Source: Alphaproteobacteria bacterium (GTDB lineage: Bacteria > Pseudomonadota > Alphaproteobacteria > GCA-2731375). From it: a DNA stretch of 53,524 nucleotides. Shown piece by piece: positions 43,186 to 51,934 of the stretch. Within the stretch, counting starts at the first letter, position 1; every line of letters starts with the position of its first letter. The position numbers were made by a program, and so were the translations under genes. The notes below the pieces were generated by a model. It made no database searches and was not told the DNA's origin. It was given only the letters and a program-made list of their open reading frames with translations. The DNA lies in NCBI GenBank assembly GCA_030746635.1, contig JASLMH010000006.1, positions 1 to 53,524 of the forward strand. The letters run 5' to 3'.

Positions 43186-43632
43186 ATGACCACGCCGCAA
43201 CGGCCATTCGCCGACCCGCGAGTCGAGGCGGTGTTCGCCTCCTATCCGGCACCCGAGCGGCACGGCCTGCTGCGGTTGCGCGCGCTGATCTTCCAAGTCG
43301 CCGACCGTGCGAATGGTGTCGGCCCAATCCTGGAAGCGCTGCGATGGGGTCAACCCGCCTATCTGACGCCCGAAACCAAATCAGGCTCGACCATTCGCCT
43401 GGGGCTGCCGAAATCCGGCGGCTTCGCCATCTACACCCATTGCCGAACGACGATTCTCGCTGAATTCAGAGACCTATTCCCCGACGAGTTCAACTACGAA
43501 GGCAACCGGGCAATTCACTTCACGTCCGGTGGCGACCTGCCAATGCCCAAGCTGGTAATGCTGGTGCACCGGGCGCTGACCTATCACCAGAAACCCGCCC
43601 CGACGACGGCCTCTGCGTCATCGGTCCGGTGA
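43186..43632 (+). CDS. DUF1801 domain-containing protein
   Basis: This 148-residue protein resembles YdhG-type DUF1801 proteins (LRLRALIFQVADRANGVGPILEALRWGQPAYLTPET, RLGLPKSGGFAIYTHCRT). Function is unknown. The ATG is 1 base after the cca stop, with AAGGAG about 7 bases upstream in the 3' end of cca. The coding sequence is a little less GC-rich than cca, with no other sign of transfer. Confidence 0.85.
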   Translation: MTTPQRPFADPRVEAVFASYPAPERHGLLRLRALIFQVADRANGVGPILEALRWGQPAYLTPETKSGSTIRLGLPKSGGFAIYTHCRTTILAEFRDLFPDEFNYEGNRAIHFTSGGDLPMPKLVMLVHRALTYHQKPAPTTASASSVR

Positions 43633-43733
43633 ACGACCGGGTCGCAGGTGGGGAGAACTGTTGATTGAATCGCAGCTGTGTTGCGGCTAGACGATCAAGT
43701 TGGCCACATAAGGTGGTTTGAAAGGAAATCGAT

Positions 43734-44165
43734 ATGCGATCCCGTTTCGCTTATCCGATTGAGCTACAGGCGGACGAAGACGGTCGCGTTGTTGCCCGTA
43801 TGCGCGATCTTCCCGGCGCCGTGACGGATGGCGCGGACCGCTCCGAGGCGCTGCGGGAAGCGGCCGATGCCCTGGAAGAGGCGATCGCGGCCTGCATGGC
43901 GGGCCACGAGGATATTCCGCGACCCTCGCCGGCGCGTGGCCGTGCAATCGTCGTTCCCGGCACTCTGATCGCCGCCAAGGCCGCGTTGTACGAGGCCATG
44001 CGTGAGAAGGGCGTCGGTAATGTCGAACTGGGCCGGCGCCTCGGCGTGGCCGAAACCGAAATCCGCCGTTGCATCGATCCCCGGCACGCCACCAGGATCA
44101 GCCGTCTCGATGCCGCCCTGGCGGCCTTGGGGCGGCGCTTGATTGTCACGGTGGATGCGGCCTGA
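43734..44165 (+). CDS. Orphan HicB-family antitoxin-like protein
   Basis: This 143-residue protein has the HicB RNase-H-like domain (residues 1-60; ELQADEDGRVVARMRDLPGAVTDG) and a C-terminal helix-turn-helix-like domain (about 82-130; VGNVELGRRLGVAETEIRRCIDP). HicB normally binds and neutralises the mRNA-interferase HicA, encoded next to it. Here the 101-base upstream gap is too short for hicA (about 180 bases) and the downstream gene is on the other strand. It may be a transcription factor, or a remnant. AAAGGAAA is the ribosome-binding site. Confidence 0.85.
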   Translation: MRSRFAYPIELQADEDGRVVARMRDLPGAVTDGADRSEALREAADALEEAIAACMAGHEDIPRPSPARGRAIVVPGTLIAAKAALYEAMREKGVGNVELGRRLGVAETEIRRCIDPRHATRISRLDAALAALGRRLIVTVDAA

Positions 44166-44199
44166 GTCTTTCGGCTCCTGTTAGCGTAAGGATCGCTAC

Positions 44200-45090
44200 T
44201 CAGACGGTGTCGTTCCGGTCGTACAGCTTCAGGACGGCGATGCCGTCCAGTTCGGCGTGGCCCTTGCTGTTGAGGATGCGGAACAGGCTGGCCGCCTGGC
44301 TCGACATCGGCGTCGGCACCTTCAGCTCGCGGGCCAGGTCCTGCACCATGTCCAGATCCTTGAGGATCTGCCGGGCATAGCCGGCCGGCGCGAAGTCGCG
44401 GGCGATCATGCGCGGGAACATGGCCTGCAGCAGGTTGCTGCCGGCATGGCCGGCGGCCAGGGCCTCGGGGATCTTGCCGGCGTCGATGCCGCCGGCCTCG
44501 GCCAGGGCCAGGGCCTCGGCCAGGACGCAGAAATTGTTCAGCACCAGCACCTGGTTGATCATCTTGGTGACCTGGCCGGCGCCGCTCGGTCCCATGTGGC
44601 TGAACTGCGCCGCCAGGTCGGCCATCACCCCTTCGGCCCGGGCGATGTCGGCTGGGTCGCCGCCGGCCATGATCGCCAGGCTGCCGGCCTCGGCGGCCGG
44701 CGGGCCGCCGGAGACCGGGGCGTCGACCCAGGCCATGCCGGTGGCCTCGGCCAAGCGGCCGGCCATCTCGCGGCTGCGCCCGACGATGGTGGTGGAATGA
44801 TCGACCAGCAGCCTGTCGGGCGTCGCCGCCTCGACCACGCCGCCGGGCCCGAACACCGCCGCTTCGACGGCATCGGTGGAGGTGACGCAGAGCAACACCA
44901 GATCGGAGGCGGCGGTCAGCTCGGCCGCCGTTGCCGCCGGGGCGACGCCGTGGCCGGCCGCCTGTTCGATCTTCTCGGCGACCAAATCGTAGCCGGTCAC
45001 GGCATAGCCGCGGGCGGTCAGCCGCCGGGTGAAAGCCTGGCCCATCAGGCCCAGGCCGATGAAGCCGATGCGCTGACGCTGCTGGTTCAT
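44200..45090 (-). CDS. NAD(P)-dependent hydroxyacid dehydrogenase (3-hydroxyisobutyrate dehydrogenase family)
   Basis: This 296-residue protein has the Rossmann motif GFIGLGLMGQAF (9-20), the substrate-binding DAPVSGGPP (123-131) and the catalytic Lys176 in GAGQVTKMINQ. The family includes 3-hydroxyisobutyrate dehydrogenase, tartronate-semialdehyde reductase and L-threonate dehydrogenase. The ATG overlaps the stop of the PdxA-like gene by 4 bases, so they are translationally coupled. The pairing with PdxA suggests four-carbon sugar-acid oxidation rather than branched amino acid catabolism, but the substrate is not certain. Confidence 0.9.
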   Translation of the reverse strand: MNQQRQRIGFIGLGLMGQAFTRRLTARGYAVTGYDLVAEKIEQAAGHGVAPAATAAELTAASDLVLLCVTSTDAVEAAVFGPGGVVEAATPDRLLVDHSTTIVGRSREMAGRLAEATGMAWVDAPVSGGPPAAEAGSLAIMAGGDPADIARAEGVMADLAAQFSHMGPSGAGQVTKMINQVLVLNNFCVLAEALALAEAGGIDAGKIPEALAAGHAGSNLLQAMFPRMIARDFAPAGYARQILKDLDMVQDLARELKVPTPMSSQAASLFRILNSKGHAELDGIAVLKLYDRNDTV

Positions 45091-46052
45091 CGGGCGCTCC
45101 CATTCTGGTTGTTACCGGCCATAGCGGCGCAGATGCGCAAGGCGTTGCGCAGGGCCCCATCGGTCGCCTGGCCGGTGCCGACGATGTCGTAAGCGGTGCC
45201 GTGGCCGCAGGTGGTGATCGGCAGCGGCAGGCCGCCCAACACCGTCACGCCTTGGCCGAAACCCAACAGCTTCATGGCGATCTGGCCCTGGTCGTGGAAC
45301 ATGGTGACGACGCAGTCGAAGGCGCCGTCCCGGGCTCGTACGAACACCGTGTCCGAGGGGAACGGCCCCTCGGCGGCGATGCCGTCGTCAACCGCCCGGC
45401 GCACCGCCGGCTCGATCACCTCGATCTCCTCGCGGCCGAAGTTGCCACCGTCGCCGGCATGGGGGTTCAGGGCCGCCACGGCGATGCGCGGCGCCGGCCG
45501 GCCGGCGGCGACCAGGGAGTCGTGGGCGAAACGGATGGTTTGGCCGACGCTGCCAGGGGTGATGCGGCCGGCCACATCGGCCAGCGGGATGTGCGAGGTG
45601 ACACGGGTGGTCCACAGCTCCGCCAACACGTTCAGTTCGCCGCAAGCTCCGTCATGGCCCAGTTCATGGGCCAAAAAGCGCATCTCGTCCGCCTGGGCCA
45701 GGCCGCCCAGATGCAGGGCCTGTTTGTTCAACGGGGCGAAAACCAGGCCATCGGCCTCGCCGTCCCGCAGCCGCTGGGCCGCCCGCGACAGCGCGGCCAG
45801 GCATTCGCGCCCGGCCGCCGCCGTCGCCTGGCCCGGTTCGATGGGCGCCTCGGCCTCGGGGCTGAATGGCAGCAAGCGATAGCCGGCCGTTGCGGCCGCC
45901 GGCACGCCGCCAGCGGCAAGTACCCCGGGGTCCGCCATCACCTCGATATCGGCCCATTGGTGGCAGGCCGGGTCGGCCAGCAGTTTACCCAGGATTTCCG
46001 GGCCGATACCGTTGCGGTCACCGGGCAACAGGATGATCCGTGGCTTGCTCAT
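45087..46052 (-). CDS. PdxA-family 4-hydroxythreonate-4-phosphate dehydrogenase-like protein
   Basis: This 321-residue protein has the PdxA fold and its metal-binding histidines: VTSHIPLADV, ALNPHAGDGGNFG, FHDQGQIAMK and TTCGHGTAYDI. PdxA acts in pyridoxal phosphate synthesis; a paralogue, PdxA2, oxidises 4-phosphothreonate or 4-phosphoerythronate in sugar-acid catabolism. The coupling to a GarR/LtnD-like dehydrogenase favours the PdxA2 role. It starts near the HAD-like gene (4-base overlap with its stop). Confidence 0.9.
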   Translation of the reverse strand: MSKPRIILLPGDRNGIGPEILGKLLADPACHQWADIEVMADPGVLAAGGVPAAATAGYRLLPFSPEAEAPIEPGQATAAAGRECLAALSRAAQRLRDGEADGLVFAPLNKQALHLGGLAQADEMRFLAHELGHDGACGELNVLAELWTTRVTSHIPLADVAGRITPGSVGQTIRFAHDSLVAAGRPAPRIAVAALNPHAGDGGNFGREEIEVIEPAVRRAVDDGIAAEGPFPSDTVFVRARDGAFDCVVTMFHDQGQIAMKLLGFGQGVTVLGGLPLPITTCGHGTAYDIVGTGQATDGALRNALRICAAMAGNNQNGSAR

Positions 46053-46651
46053 GGCCTGCCGCCGGGCAGGTTCAGGCCGTCCAGCACCCGGCGTAGGGCA
46101 TCGGCGGTGGTGAATTGCACGGCCTGGAAGCCGAGCGCCCGGGCGCTGTCGACATTCACCTCATGGTCGTCGATGAACAGGGTGCGGGCGGGTTCCACCC
46201 CGAACCGGCGCCGGGCCAGGTGGAAGATCTCCGGGTCCGGCTTGGCCACCCCTTCCAGGCCGGAGATCACCAGATCGTCGAACCAGTCCAGGAAGGCGAA
46301 GCGATCGGTGGCGTGATGCCAGGTTTCACGCGACCAATTGCTGATCACGTACAGCGGCAGGCCGCTGGCGCGCAGTTCCTCGACGATCGCCAGTGTGTCG
46401 TCGAAGGTGCCGTTCAGGGTTTCCGGCCAGCGCTGCCAATAGGCCTCGATCAAGTCGGCCCGGTGCGGCAGACGGGCCGACAGTTCGGCTACCCCCTTGG
46501 CGAAGGGCTTGTCCGCGTCGACCCCCCGAAGCCAATGGAATAGGTCGATCTCCTCAAGGAACTCGGCGATCTCCCGGTCGCTGCCGAACAGCTTGCGATA
46601 GAGGTGGTAAGGGCTCCAGTCGATCAGCACGCCGCCGAGATCGAAGATCAC
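46049..46651 (-). CDS. HAD-superfamily hydrolase (subfamily IA)
   Basis: This 200-residue protein has the HAD motif I VIFDLGGVL (nucleophile Asp near residue 4), motif II SNWS, motif III Lys in GVAKPDPEIF, and motif IV FIDDHEVNV. It is like YihX-type phosphatases. The start is taken as GTG 46651; the gene is located close after the preceding gene's stop at 46684, and no better start or ribosome-binding site is visible. The stop overlaps the PdxA-like ATG by 4 bases. It may dephosphorylate a sugar phosphate or phosphothreonate, given the neighbours (inference). Confidence 0.88.
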   Translation of the reverse strand: MIFDLGGVLIDWSPYHLYRKLFGSDREIAEFLEEIDLFHWLRGVDADKPFAKGVAELSARLPHRADLIEAYWQRWPETLNGTFDDTLAIVEELRASGLPLYVISNWSRETWHHATDRFAFLDWFDDLVISGLEGVAKPDPEIFHLARRRFGVEPARTLFIDDHEVNVDSARALGFQAVQFTTADALRRVLDGLNLPGGRP

Positions 46652-46683
46652 GGCGTCGATCGTGGTCCCGGCCGGCGGGGGGG

Positions 46684-47220
46684 CTATTTCGCCACCTTGA
46701 TCAGGCGGCCCGTGGCCCGGCGCACCTGTTCGCCCTCGACCGTGCGGATGAAGCGCAGGGCCATGCCGGTGCCCGACAGGGTGCGGTGATAGACCTGCAA
46801 TTCGTGCCGCCCGTCGGCGTAGATCCGCAGGCTGTTGATGGTCAGGGTACGGTCCTTGACATAGGCCCAGGCGAACGGCGCCTGGCTGTTCAGGGGATCG
46901 CCGTTGCCGCTGGACCGCCAGACGCCGGGACGCTGGGCGGCGAAGGACATGCTGGTCGATTTCAGCTTTTCCCTGGGGTTGTCGGGATCGCCCTTTTGCC
47001 GCTGCACGGTATTCCAGGTGATGTCGAAACCGCCGTCGGCGGCCGGCCGCACGGTGACGTCGATATCCCGGCTGGTCAGCTGGAAATGCACGCTGATGTC
47101 GCTTTCCGACACCGCGTTGCCCTGCCAGACGCCGGCAAAGGCCTGGATCGACAGATTCGCGGCGGCGGCTGGCGCGGCTATCAACAACAACATCAAGCCC
47201 AACGACGCTCGGCGCATCAT
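46684..47220 (-). CDS. Secreted hypothetical protein
   Basis: This 178-residue protein has an N-terminal signal peptide (MMRRASLGLMLLLIAAPAAAA, likely cut after AAA). The mature part is beta-rich with a FAGVWQGNAVSES start, similar to calycin-like or DUF-type periplasmic proteins, and has no recognised catalytic motif. It is oriented with the HAD-PdxA-dehydrogenase group, 32 bases upstream. GGAGAGG precedes two adjacent ATGs at 47220 and 47217. Its function is unknown. Confidence 0.8.
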   Translation of the reverse strand: MMRRASLGLMLLLIAAPAAAANLSIQAFAGVWQGNAVSESDISVHFQLTSRDIDVTVRPAADGGFDITWNTVQRQKGDPDNPREKLKSTSMSFAAQRPGVWRSSGNGDPLNSQAPFAWAYVKDRTLTINSLRIYADGRHELQVYHRTLSGTGMALRFIRTVEGEQVRRATGRLIKVAK

Positions 47221-47249
47221 GGTCCTCTCCTTCGCCCCATTCATCGCCG

Positions 47250-47702
47250 CTAGGCCCTAGCAAAGCCGTCGGTCTGGCGCAAGGCCTCGCCCAGCACCAT
47301 GGCCCCGGCCACCGCCACGTTCAGCGATCGGGCCTCGGCCCGCATCGGTATCCGCAGGCGCGCCTCTGCCCTGGCGTGCACCTCCGCCGGCACGCCGGCT
47401 TCCTCGCGTCCCAGCACCAGGATATCGCCGGGCCGGTAGGCGAATTCGCCATAGGCCCTCTCGGCCGCCGTGGTCAACAGCAACAGCCGGCCGTCGATGG
47501 TATCGACGAAGGCGGGCCATGAGGCATGGCGTCGCACCTCGGCCAAGGGGGCGTAATCCAAGGCGGCGCGTTGCAGTTGCCGATCGGTGAAGGTGAAGCC
47601 GCAAGGCTCGATGACGTCAAGCGCCACGCCCAGGCAGGCGCAGAGGCGGATGATGGTGCCGGTGTTCTGCGGGATGTCGGGTTGATAGAGGGCCAGGCGC
47701 AT
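47250..47702 (-). CDS. trmL: tRNA (cytidine(34)-2'-O)-methyltransferase TrmL
   Basis: This 150-residue SPOUT-family enzyme methylates the 2'-O of the wobble nucleotide of tRNA-Leu isoacceptors. Family segments are ALYQPDIPQNTGTIIRLCACLG, the SAM-binding knot with ILVLGREEAGVPAEVHA and IPMRAEARSLNVAVAGAMVLGEALRQ. Length matches E. coli TrmL (about 157). It is divergent from petA, 165 bases away. ATG 47702 is preferred; the longer frame upstream lacks family residues. Confidence 0.93.
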   Translation of the reverse strand: MRLALYQPDIPQNTGTIIRLCACLGVALDVIEPCGFTFTDRQLQRAALDYAPLAEVRRHASWPAFVDTIDGRLLLLTTAAERAYGEFAYRPGDILVLGREEAGVPAEVHARAEARLRIPMRAEARSLNVAVAGAMVLGEALRQTDGFARA

Positions 47703-47867
47703 TCGCAAGCATCGCCGATTCGCCGCGGTGGCACCATGGCCAAGGCGTCTTTTCGGCACCGAATGGCGAATATCCCCGACCCCGCTTGACGGGTGGACAA
47801 ACGCCCGGCGTCGTGACAAATAGGGGCCGACGAAATCCCCATTACATCAGCAGAAGGTCATCGGGCC

Positions 47868-48395
47868 ATGGCGGACAACAAGGGCGGGGACGGGCATGAT
47901 GCCGGCCGCCGCGATTTCCTGTATGTCGCGACCAGCGCCATGGGCGCCGTCGGCGTCGGCGCATTCGCTTGGCCGCTGATCGATCAGATGAACCCGTCCC
48001 AGGACGTCTTGGCGCTGTCATCGATCGAGGTCGATCTGTCGGCGGTCGAAGAAGGCCAGTCGATCACCGTCAGTTGGCGCGGCAAGCCGGTGTTCATCCG
48101 CCATCGCACGGCGGCGGAGATCGAGGCGGCCCGCCAGGTCGCGTTGACCGATCTACCCGATCCGCAGGGCGACGAGGAACGGGCCGAGCGGCCGGAATGG
48201 CTGGTATTGGTGGGCGTTTGCACCCATCTGGGCTGCGTCCCCTTGGGCCTGCAGGGCCAGTTCAAGGGCTGGTTCTGCCCCTGCCACGGCTCGCACTACG
48301 ACACTTCGGGCCGGATCCGCATCGGACCGGCGCCCACCAACCTGGAAGTACCCGGGTACGTCTTCCTGGACGACGAAAACATCAAGATCGGCTAG
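47868..48395 (+). CDS. petA: Ubiquinol-cytochrome c reductase iron-sulfur subunit (Rieske)
   Basis: This 175-residue protein is the Rieske subunit of bc1. An RRDFL Tat-type motif and single helix (about 20-38) place its domain in the periplasm. The [2Fe-2S] ligands are Cys118/His120 (CTHLGC) and Cys137/His140 (CPCH), with a disulfide between Cys123 and Cys139. Length is typical. It begins the petABC operon; a promoter was not confidently identified in the 165-base gap upstream. Confidence 0.98.
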   Translation: MADNKGGDGHDAGRRDFLYVATSAMGAVGVGAFAWPLIDQMNPSQDVLALSSIEVDLSAVEEGQSITVSWRGKPVFIRHRTAAEIEAARQVALTDLPDPQGDEERAERPEWLVLVGVCTHLGCVPLGLQGQFKGWFCPCHGSHYDTSGRIRIGPAPTNLEVPGYVFLDDENIKIG

Positions 48396-48404
48396 GAGGC
48401 GCAG

Positions 48405-49670
48405 ATGTCCGGGTTCCAGACCAACAACGCTGTCATCAAGTGGATCGAGTATCGGCTGCCGATCTTCAGCTACGTCAACGACCACCTGGTCGACTATCCA
48501 ACGCCGAAGAACCTGAACTACTGGTGGAATTTCGGTTCGCTGGCCGGGGTCATGCTGGTGGTGCAGATCGTCACCGGCATCGTCCTGGCGATGCACTATC
48601 AGCCGCACGCCGATTTGGCCTTCGCCAGCACCGAGCACATCATGCGGGACGTGAACTACGGCTGGCTGATGCGCTACATGCACGCCAACGGCGGTTCAAT
48701 GTTCTTCCTGGCGGTCTACATCCACATCTTCCGGGGCATCTACTACGGCTCCTACAAGGCGCCGCGCGAGATTTTGTGGTGGATGGGCATCATCATCTTC
48801 ATCCTGATGATGGCGACGGCGTTCATGGGCTATGTGCTGCCGTGGGGGCAGATGAGCTTCTGGGCCGCCACCGTGATCACCAACCTGTTCTCCGCCGTGC
48901 CGATTGCCGGCGAGGCCATCGTAAGTTGGATGTGGGGTGGCTTCTCGGTCGACAACCCGACCCTGAACCGTTTCTACAGCCTGCATTACCTGTTGCCGTT
49001 CATGATCTTCGCGGTGGTCTTCATCCACCTTTGGGCGCTGCATCACCGCAAGTCGAACAATCCCCTGGGCATCGACATCAAAGGACCGCAGGACACCCTG
49101 CCCTTCCATCCCTACTACACCGCCAAGGACCTTTACGGCATGGGCGTGTTCGGCGTCCTGTTCGCCTTCTTCCTGTTCTTCGCGCCGAACTACCTTGGCC
49201 ATCCCGACAATTACATCCCGGCCGATCCGCTGGTGACGCCGGCCCATATCGTGCCGGAATGGTACTTCCTGCCGTTCTACGCCATCCTGCGGGCGATCCC
49301 GGACAAGCTGCTCGGCGTCGTCGCCATGTTCGCGTCGATCCTGATCCTGTTCGTGCTGCCCTGGCTGGATACCTCGAAGGTGCGGTCGGCCAGCTTCCGG
49401 CCGGTCTACAAATTGCTGTTCTGGGCCTTCCTGGTCGATTGCATCGTGTTGGGCTATATCGGTGGCCAGCCGGTCGAAGGGGTGTTCATCGTCATTGGCC
49501 GTCTGGCCACGGCGCTGTACTTCCTGTTCTTCCTGGCATTGCCCCTGATCGGCTGGTTCGAGAAGCCGAAGAAACTGCCTGAATCGATCGCCAAGGCGGT
49601 GCTCAAGGAAGATGGCGGCGGCGGCGGCACCCCCGAGGGCGCGGCCGCCAGGGCGGAGGATCGTGGCTGA
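48405..49670 (+). CDS. petB: Cytochrome b of bc1 complex
   Basis: This 421-residue eight-helix protein binds two hemes b and the Qo/Qi sites. Typical segments are [39 protein letters not shown] and the [13 protein letters not shown] motif of the Qo site. AGGAGG precedes the ATG. Its C-terminus has a hydrophilic tail with a Gly5 run ([18 protein letters not shown]), somewhat longer than usual. Stop and petC start overlap as TGATG. Confidence 0.98.
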   Translation: MSGFQTNNAVIKWIEYRLPIFSYVNDHLVDYPTPKNLNYWWNFGSLAGVMLVVQIVTGIVLAMHYQPHADLAFASTEHIMRDVNYGWLMRYMHANGGSMFFLAVYIHIFRGIYYGSYKAPREILWWMGIIIFILMMATAFMGYVLPWGQMSFWAATVITNLFSAVPIAGEAIVSWMWGGFSVDNPTLNRFYSLHYLLPFMIFAVVFIHLWALHHRKSNNPLGIDIKGPQDTLPFHPYYTAKDLYGMGVFGVLFAFFLFFAPNYLGHPDNYIPADPLVTPAHIVPEWYFLPFYAILRAIPDKLLGVVAMFASILILFVLPWLDTSKVRSASFRPVYKLLFWAFLVDCIVLGYIGGQPVEGVFIVIGRLATALYFLFFLALPLIGWFEKPKKLPESIAKAVLKEDGGGGGTPEGAAARAEDRG

Positions 49671-50428
49671 TGCGTGGGATAGCTATATTGGCCGCCGCCG
49701 CGGCCCTGTTCACCGCCCAAGACGCTTTCGCCGCCGGCAATGCCGAAGCTCCGAAGTCGGTCGACTGGGCCCATGAGGGGCTGTTCGGCACCTACGATCG
49801 CGCCGCCGCGCAGCGCGGCATGCAGGTCTATCGCGAGGTCTGCAGCGGTTGTCATGGCCTGAACTACATCGCCTTCCGTAACCTGACGGAGATCGGCTTG
49901 ACCGAGGATCAGGCCAAGGTCGTCGCCGCCGAATACACCATCGTCGATGGCCCCAACGACGAAGGCGAGATGTTCGAGCGTCCGGGCAAGCTGTCGGACT
50001 ATTTCCCGGCCCCGTTCGAAAACGAAAAGGCCGCCCGGGCCGCCAACAGCGGCGCCATGCCGCCCGATCTGTCGCTGATCGTCAAGGCCCGTCCCGGCTT
50101 CGAGAACTACCTCTATTCCCTGCTGACGGGCTATGGCGAACCGCCGGAGAACGTCGAGCTGATGGAGGGCATGTTCTACAACCCCTACTTCCCCGGCCAC
50201 CAGATCGCCATGGGCGAGCCGCTTGGCGAGGACGCCGTCGAATACGCCGACGGCACCAAGGCGACGGTCGATCAGTTGGCGCGAGACGTTACCAGTTTCC
50301 TGGCCTGGGCGGCCGAACCGACCATGGAGGCGCGCAAGCGCATGGGCGTCAAGGTGATGCTGTTCCTGATCATCTTCTCCGTCCTGCTGTACGCCGTGAA
50401 ACGCAAGGTCTGGGCCGACCAACATTGA
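49670..50428 (+). CDS. petC: Cytochrome c1 of bc1 complex
   Basis: This 252-residue protein has a signal peptide (about 1-22), heme-binding CSGCH (58-62), GAMPPDLSLIVKARPGFENYL with the conserved PDLS segment, and a C-terminal membrane anchor (about 225-244) ending in KRKVWADQH. It transfers electrons from the Rieske subunit to soluble cytochrome c. Shared TGATG with petB shows coupling. Length is typical. Confidence 0.97.
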   Translation: MRGIAILAAAAALFTAQDAFAAGNAEAPKSVDWAHEGLFGTYDRAAAQRGMQVYREVCSGCHGLNYIAFRNLTEIGLTEDQAKVVAAEYTIVDGPNDEGEMFERPGKLSDYFPAPFENEKAARAANSGAMPPDLSLIVKARPGFENYLYSLLTGYGEPPENVELMEGMFYNPYFPGHQIAMGEPLGEDAVEYADGTKATVDQLARDVTSFLAWAAEPTMEARKRMGVKVMLFLIIFSVLLYAVKRKVWADQH

Positions 50429-50501
50429 GCGGTCCGGGCCCTCGATCGGCGCGGCTGGGGATAGCGAACGCGTTGTTTCGACAAGCCAGGGAGGGCTTCG
50501 C

Positions 50502-51389
50502 ATGAGCGAGCGGCACCCGGAGCCGGTGCTGGGGGTGATCGGCGGCAGCGGCGTCTATGACATCGACGGCCTGACGGAAACCCGCTGGCAGCGTATCGAT
50601 ACGCCATGGGGCGATGCCTCGGACGAATTGCTGTTCGGCGTCCTGGACGGGGTCCGAATGGTGTTCCTGCCCCGGCACGGACGCGGGCATGTGCAATCAC
50701 CGTCGACGATCAACTACCGCGCCAATATCGATGCCCTGAAACGCGCCGGCGTCACCGACATCATTTCGCTGTCGGCCTGCGGCTCGTTCGAGGAAGCGCT
50801 GCCGCCCGGCACCTTCGTGATCGTCGACCAGTTCATCGACCGGACCTTCGCGCGCGAGAAAAGTTTCTTCGCGGCCGGCATGGTGGCGCATGTCTCGATG
50901 GCCCATCCCGTCAACGCCCGCCTGGGGGATTGGTGTGAACAGGCGGCCCGCGATGAAGGCGTGCCGGTGCATCGCGGCGGCACCTATTTGTGCATGGAAG
51001 GGCCGCAATTCTCAACCCTGGCGGAGTCCAACCTGTATCGGGGATGGGGCTGTCAGGTGATCGGCATGACCAACATGCCGGAGGCCAAGCTGGCCCGCGA
51101 GGCCGAGATACCCTACGCCACCGTGGCCATGGTCACCGATTTCGATTGCTGGCATCCCGATCACGACAACGTCGAGGTGGAGGCGATCATCCGGGTGTTG
51201 CTGGACAACGCCGATAAGGCCCGGGCCCTGGTCAAGCGGGTGGCGCCGCGGATGCGGGAGCGGCCGGCCGTCTGTCCCTCCGGCGACGATCGGGCCCTGG
51301 AGATGGCCCTGATCACCCAGTCCGAGGGCCGCGATCCCGCCATGCTGGCGAAGCTTGACGCGATCGCCGGCCGGGTCCTGAACGGCTAG
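50502..51389 (+). CDS. mtnP: S-methyl-5'-thioadenosine phosphorylase
   Basis: This 295-residue enzyme cleaves methylthioadenosine to adenine and 5-methylthioribose-1-phosphate. [14 protein letters not shown] is the phosphate-binding N-terminus, [18 protein letters not shown] and [12 protein letters not shown] the substrate regions, and [18 protein letters not shown] the family signature. GGGAGGG lies upstream. apt follows by 17 bases, so released adenine can be reused directly. Confidence 0.95.
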   Translation: MSERHPEPVLGVIGGSGVYDIDGLTETRWQRIDTPWGDASDELLFGVLDGVRMVFLPRHGRGHVQSPSTINYRANIDALKRAGVTDIISLSACGSFEEALPPGTFVIVDQFIDRTFAREKSFFAAGMVAHVSMAHPVNARLGDWCEQAARDEGVPVHRGGTYLCMEGPQFSTLAESNLYRGWGCQVIGMTNMPEAKLAREAEIPYATVAMVTDFDCWHPDHDNVEVEAIIRVLLDNADKARALVKRVAPRMRERPAVCPSGDDRALEMALITQSEGRDPAMLAKLDAIAGRVLNG

Positions 51390-51406
51390 TTTCTAGGGAG
51401 GGCGCG

Positions 51407-51934
51407 ATGAACATCAAGGATCTGGTGCGGACCATTCCCGACTATCCCAAGGCGGGGATCCAATTCCGCGATATCACCACCTTGCTGGAGCATCCCACGG
51501 GCTTTCGCCGCACCGTCGATGAACTGGTACAGCCCTTCGCCGGCAGCGGCATCAGCCTGATCGCCGGCATCGAGGCGCGCGGCTTCATCCTCGGCGGGGC
51601 GGTGGCCCACCAGCTCTCGATCGGGTTCGTCGCCGTGCGCAAGAAGGGCAAGCTGCCCTGGCAGACCATATCGGTGGAGTACGAGCTGGAATATGGTACC
51701 GACGAGGTCGAGATCCATATCGACAGCATCGAAAAGGGCGACAAGGTGCTGATCGTCGACGACCTGATCGCCACCGGCGGCACCGCGGCGGCGGCCGTGC
51801 AACTGGTGCGTGACGCCGGCGGCGAAGTGGTCGGCGCCTCCTTCGTCATCGACCTGCCCGACCTGGGCGGCCGGAGGCGGCTGGAAGCGATGAACGTGCC
51901 GGTGCTGACCCTGATGTCGTTCGAGGGGGACTGA
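51407..51934 (+). CDS. apt: Adenine phosphoribosyltransferase
   Basis: This 175-residue enzyme converts adenine and PRPP to AMP. The PRPP loop [13 protein letters not shown] is at 114-126; the N-terminal [20 protein letters not shown] and EARGFILGG are conserved. Downstream of mtnP it completes a salvage step. Its stop overlaps the VOC start in TGATG. Confidence 0.97.
   Translation: MNIKDLVRTIPDYPKAGIQFRDITTLLEHPTGFRRTVDELVQPFAGSGISLIAGIEARGFILGGAVAHQLSIGFVAVRKKGKLPWQTISVEYELEYGTDEVEIHIDSIEKGDKVLIVDDLIATGGTAAAAVQLVRDAGGEVVGASFVIDLPDLGGRRRLEAMNVPVLTLMSFEGD

Noticed and set aside
46652..47263. An N-terminal extension of the HAD gene
   Set aside because: It is the out-of-frame shadow of the secreted hypothetical gene, which has its own signal peptide and start.
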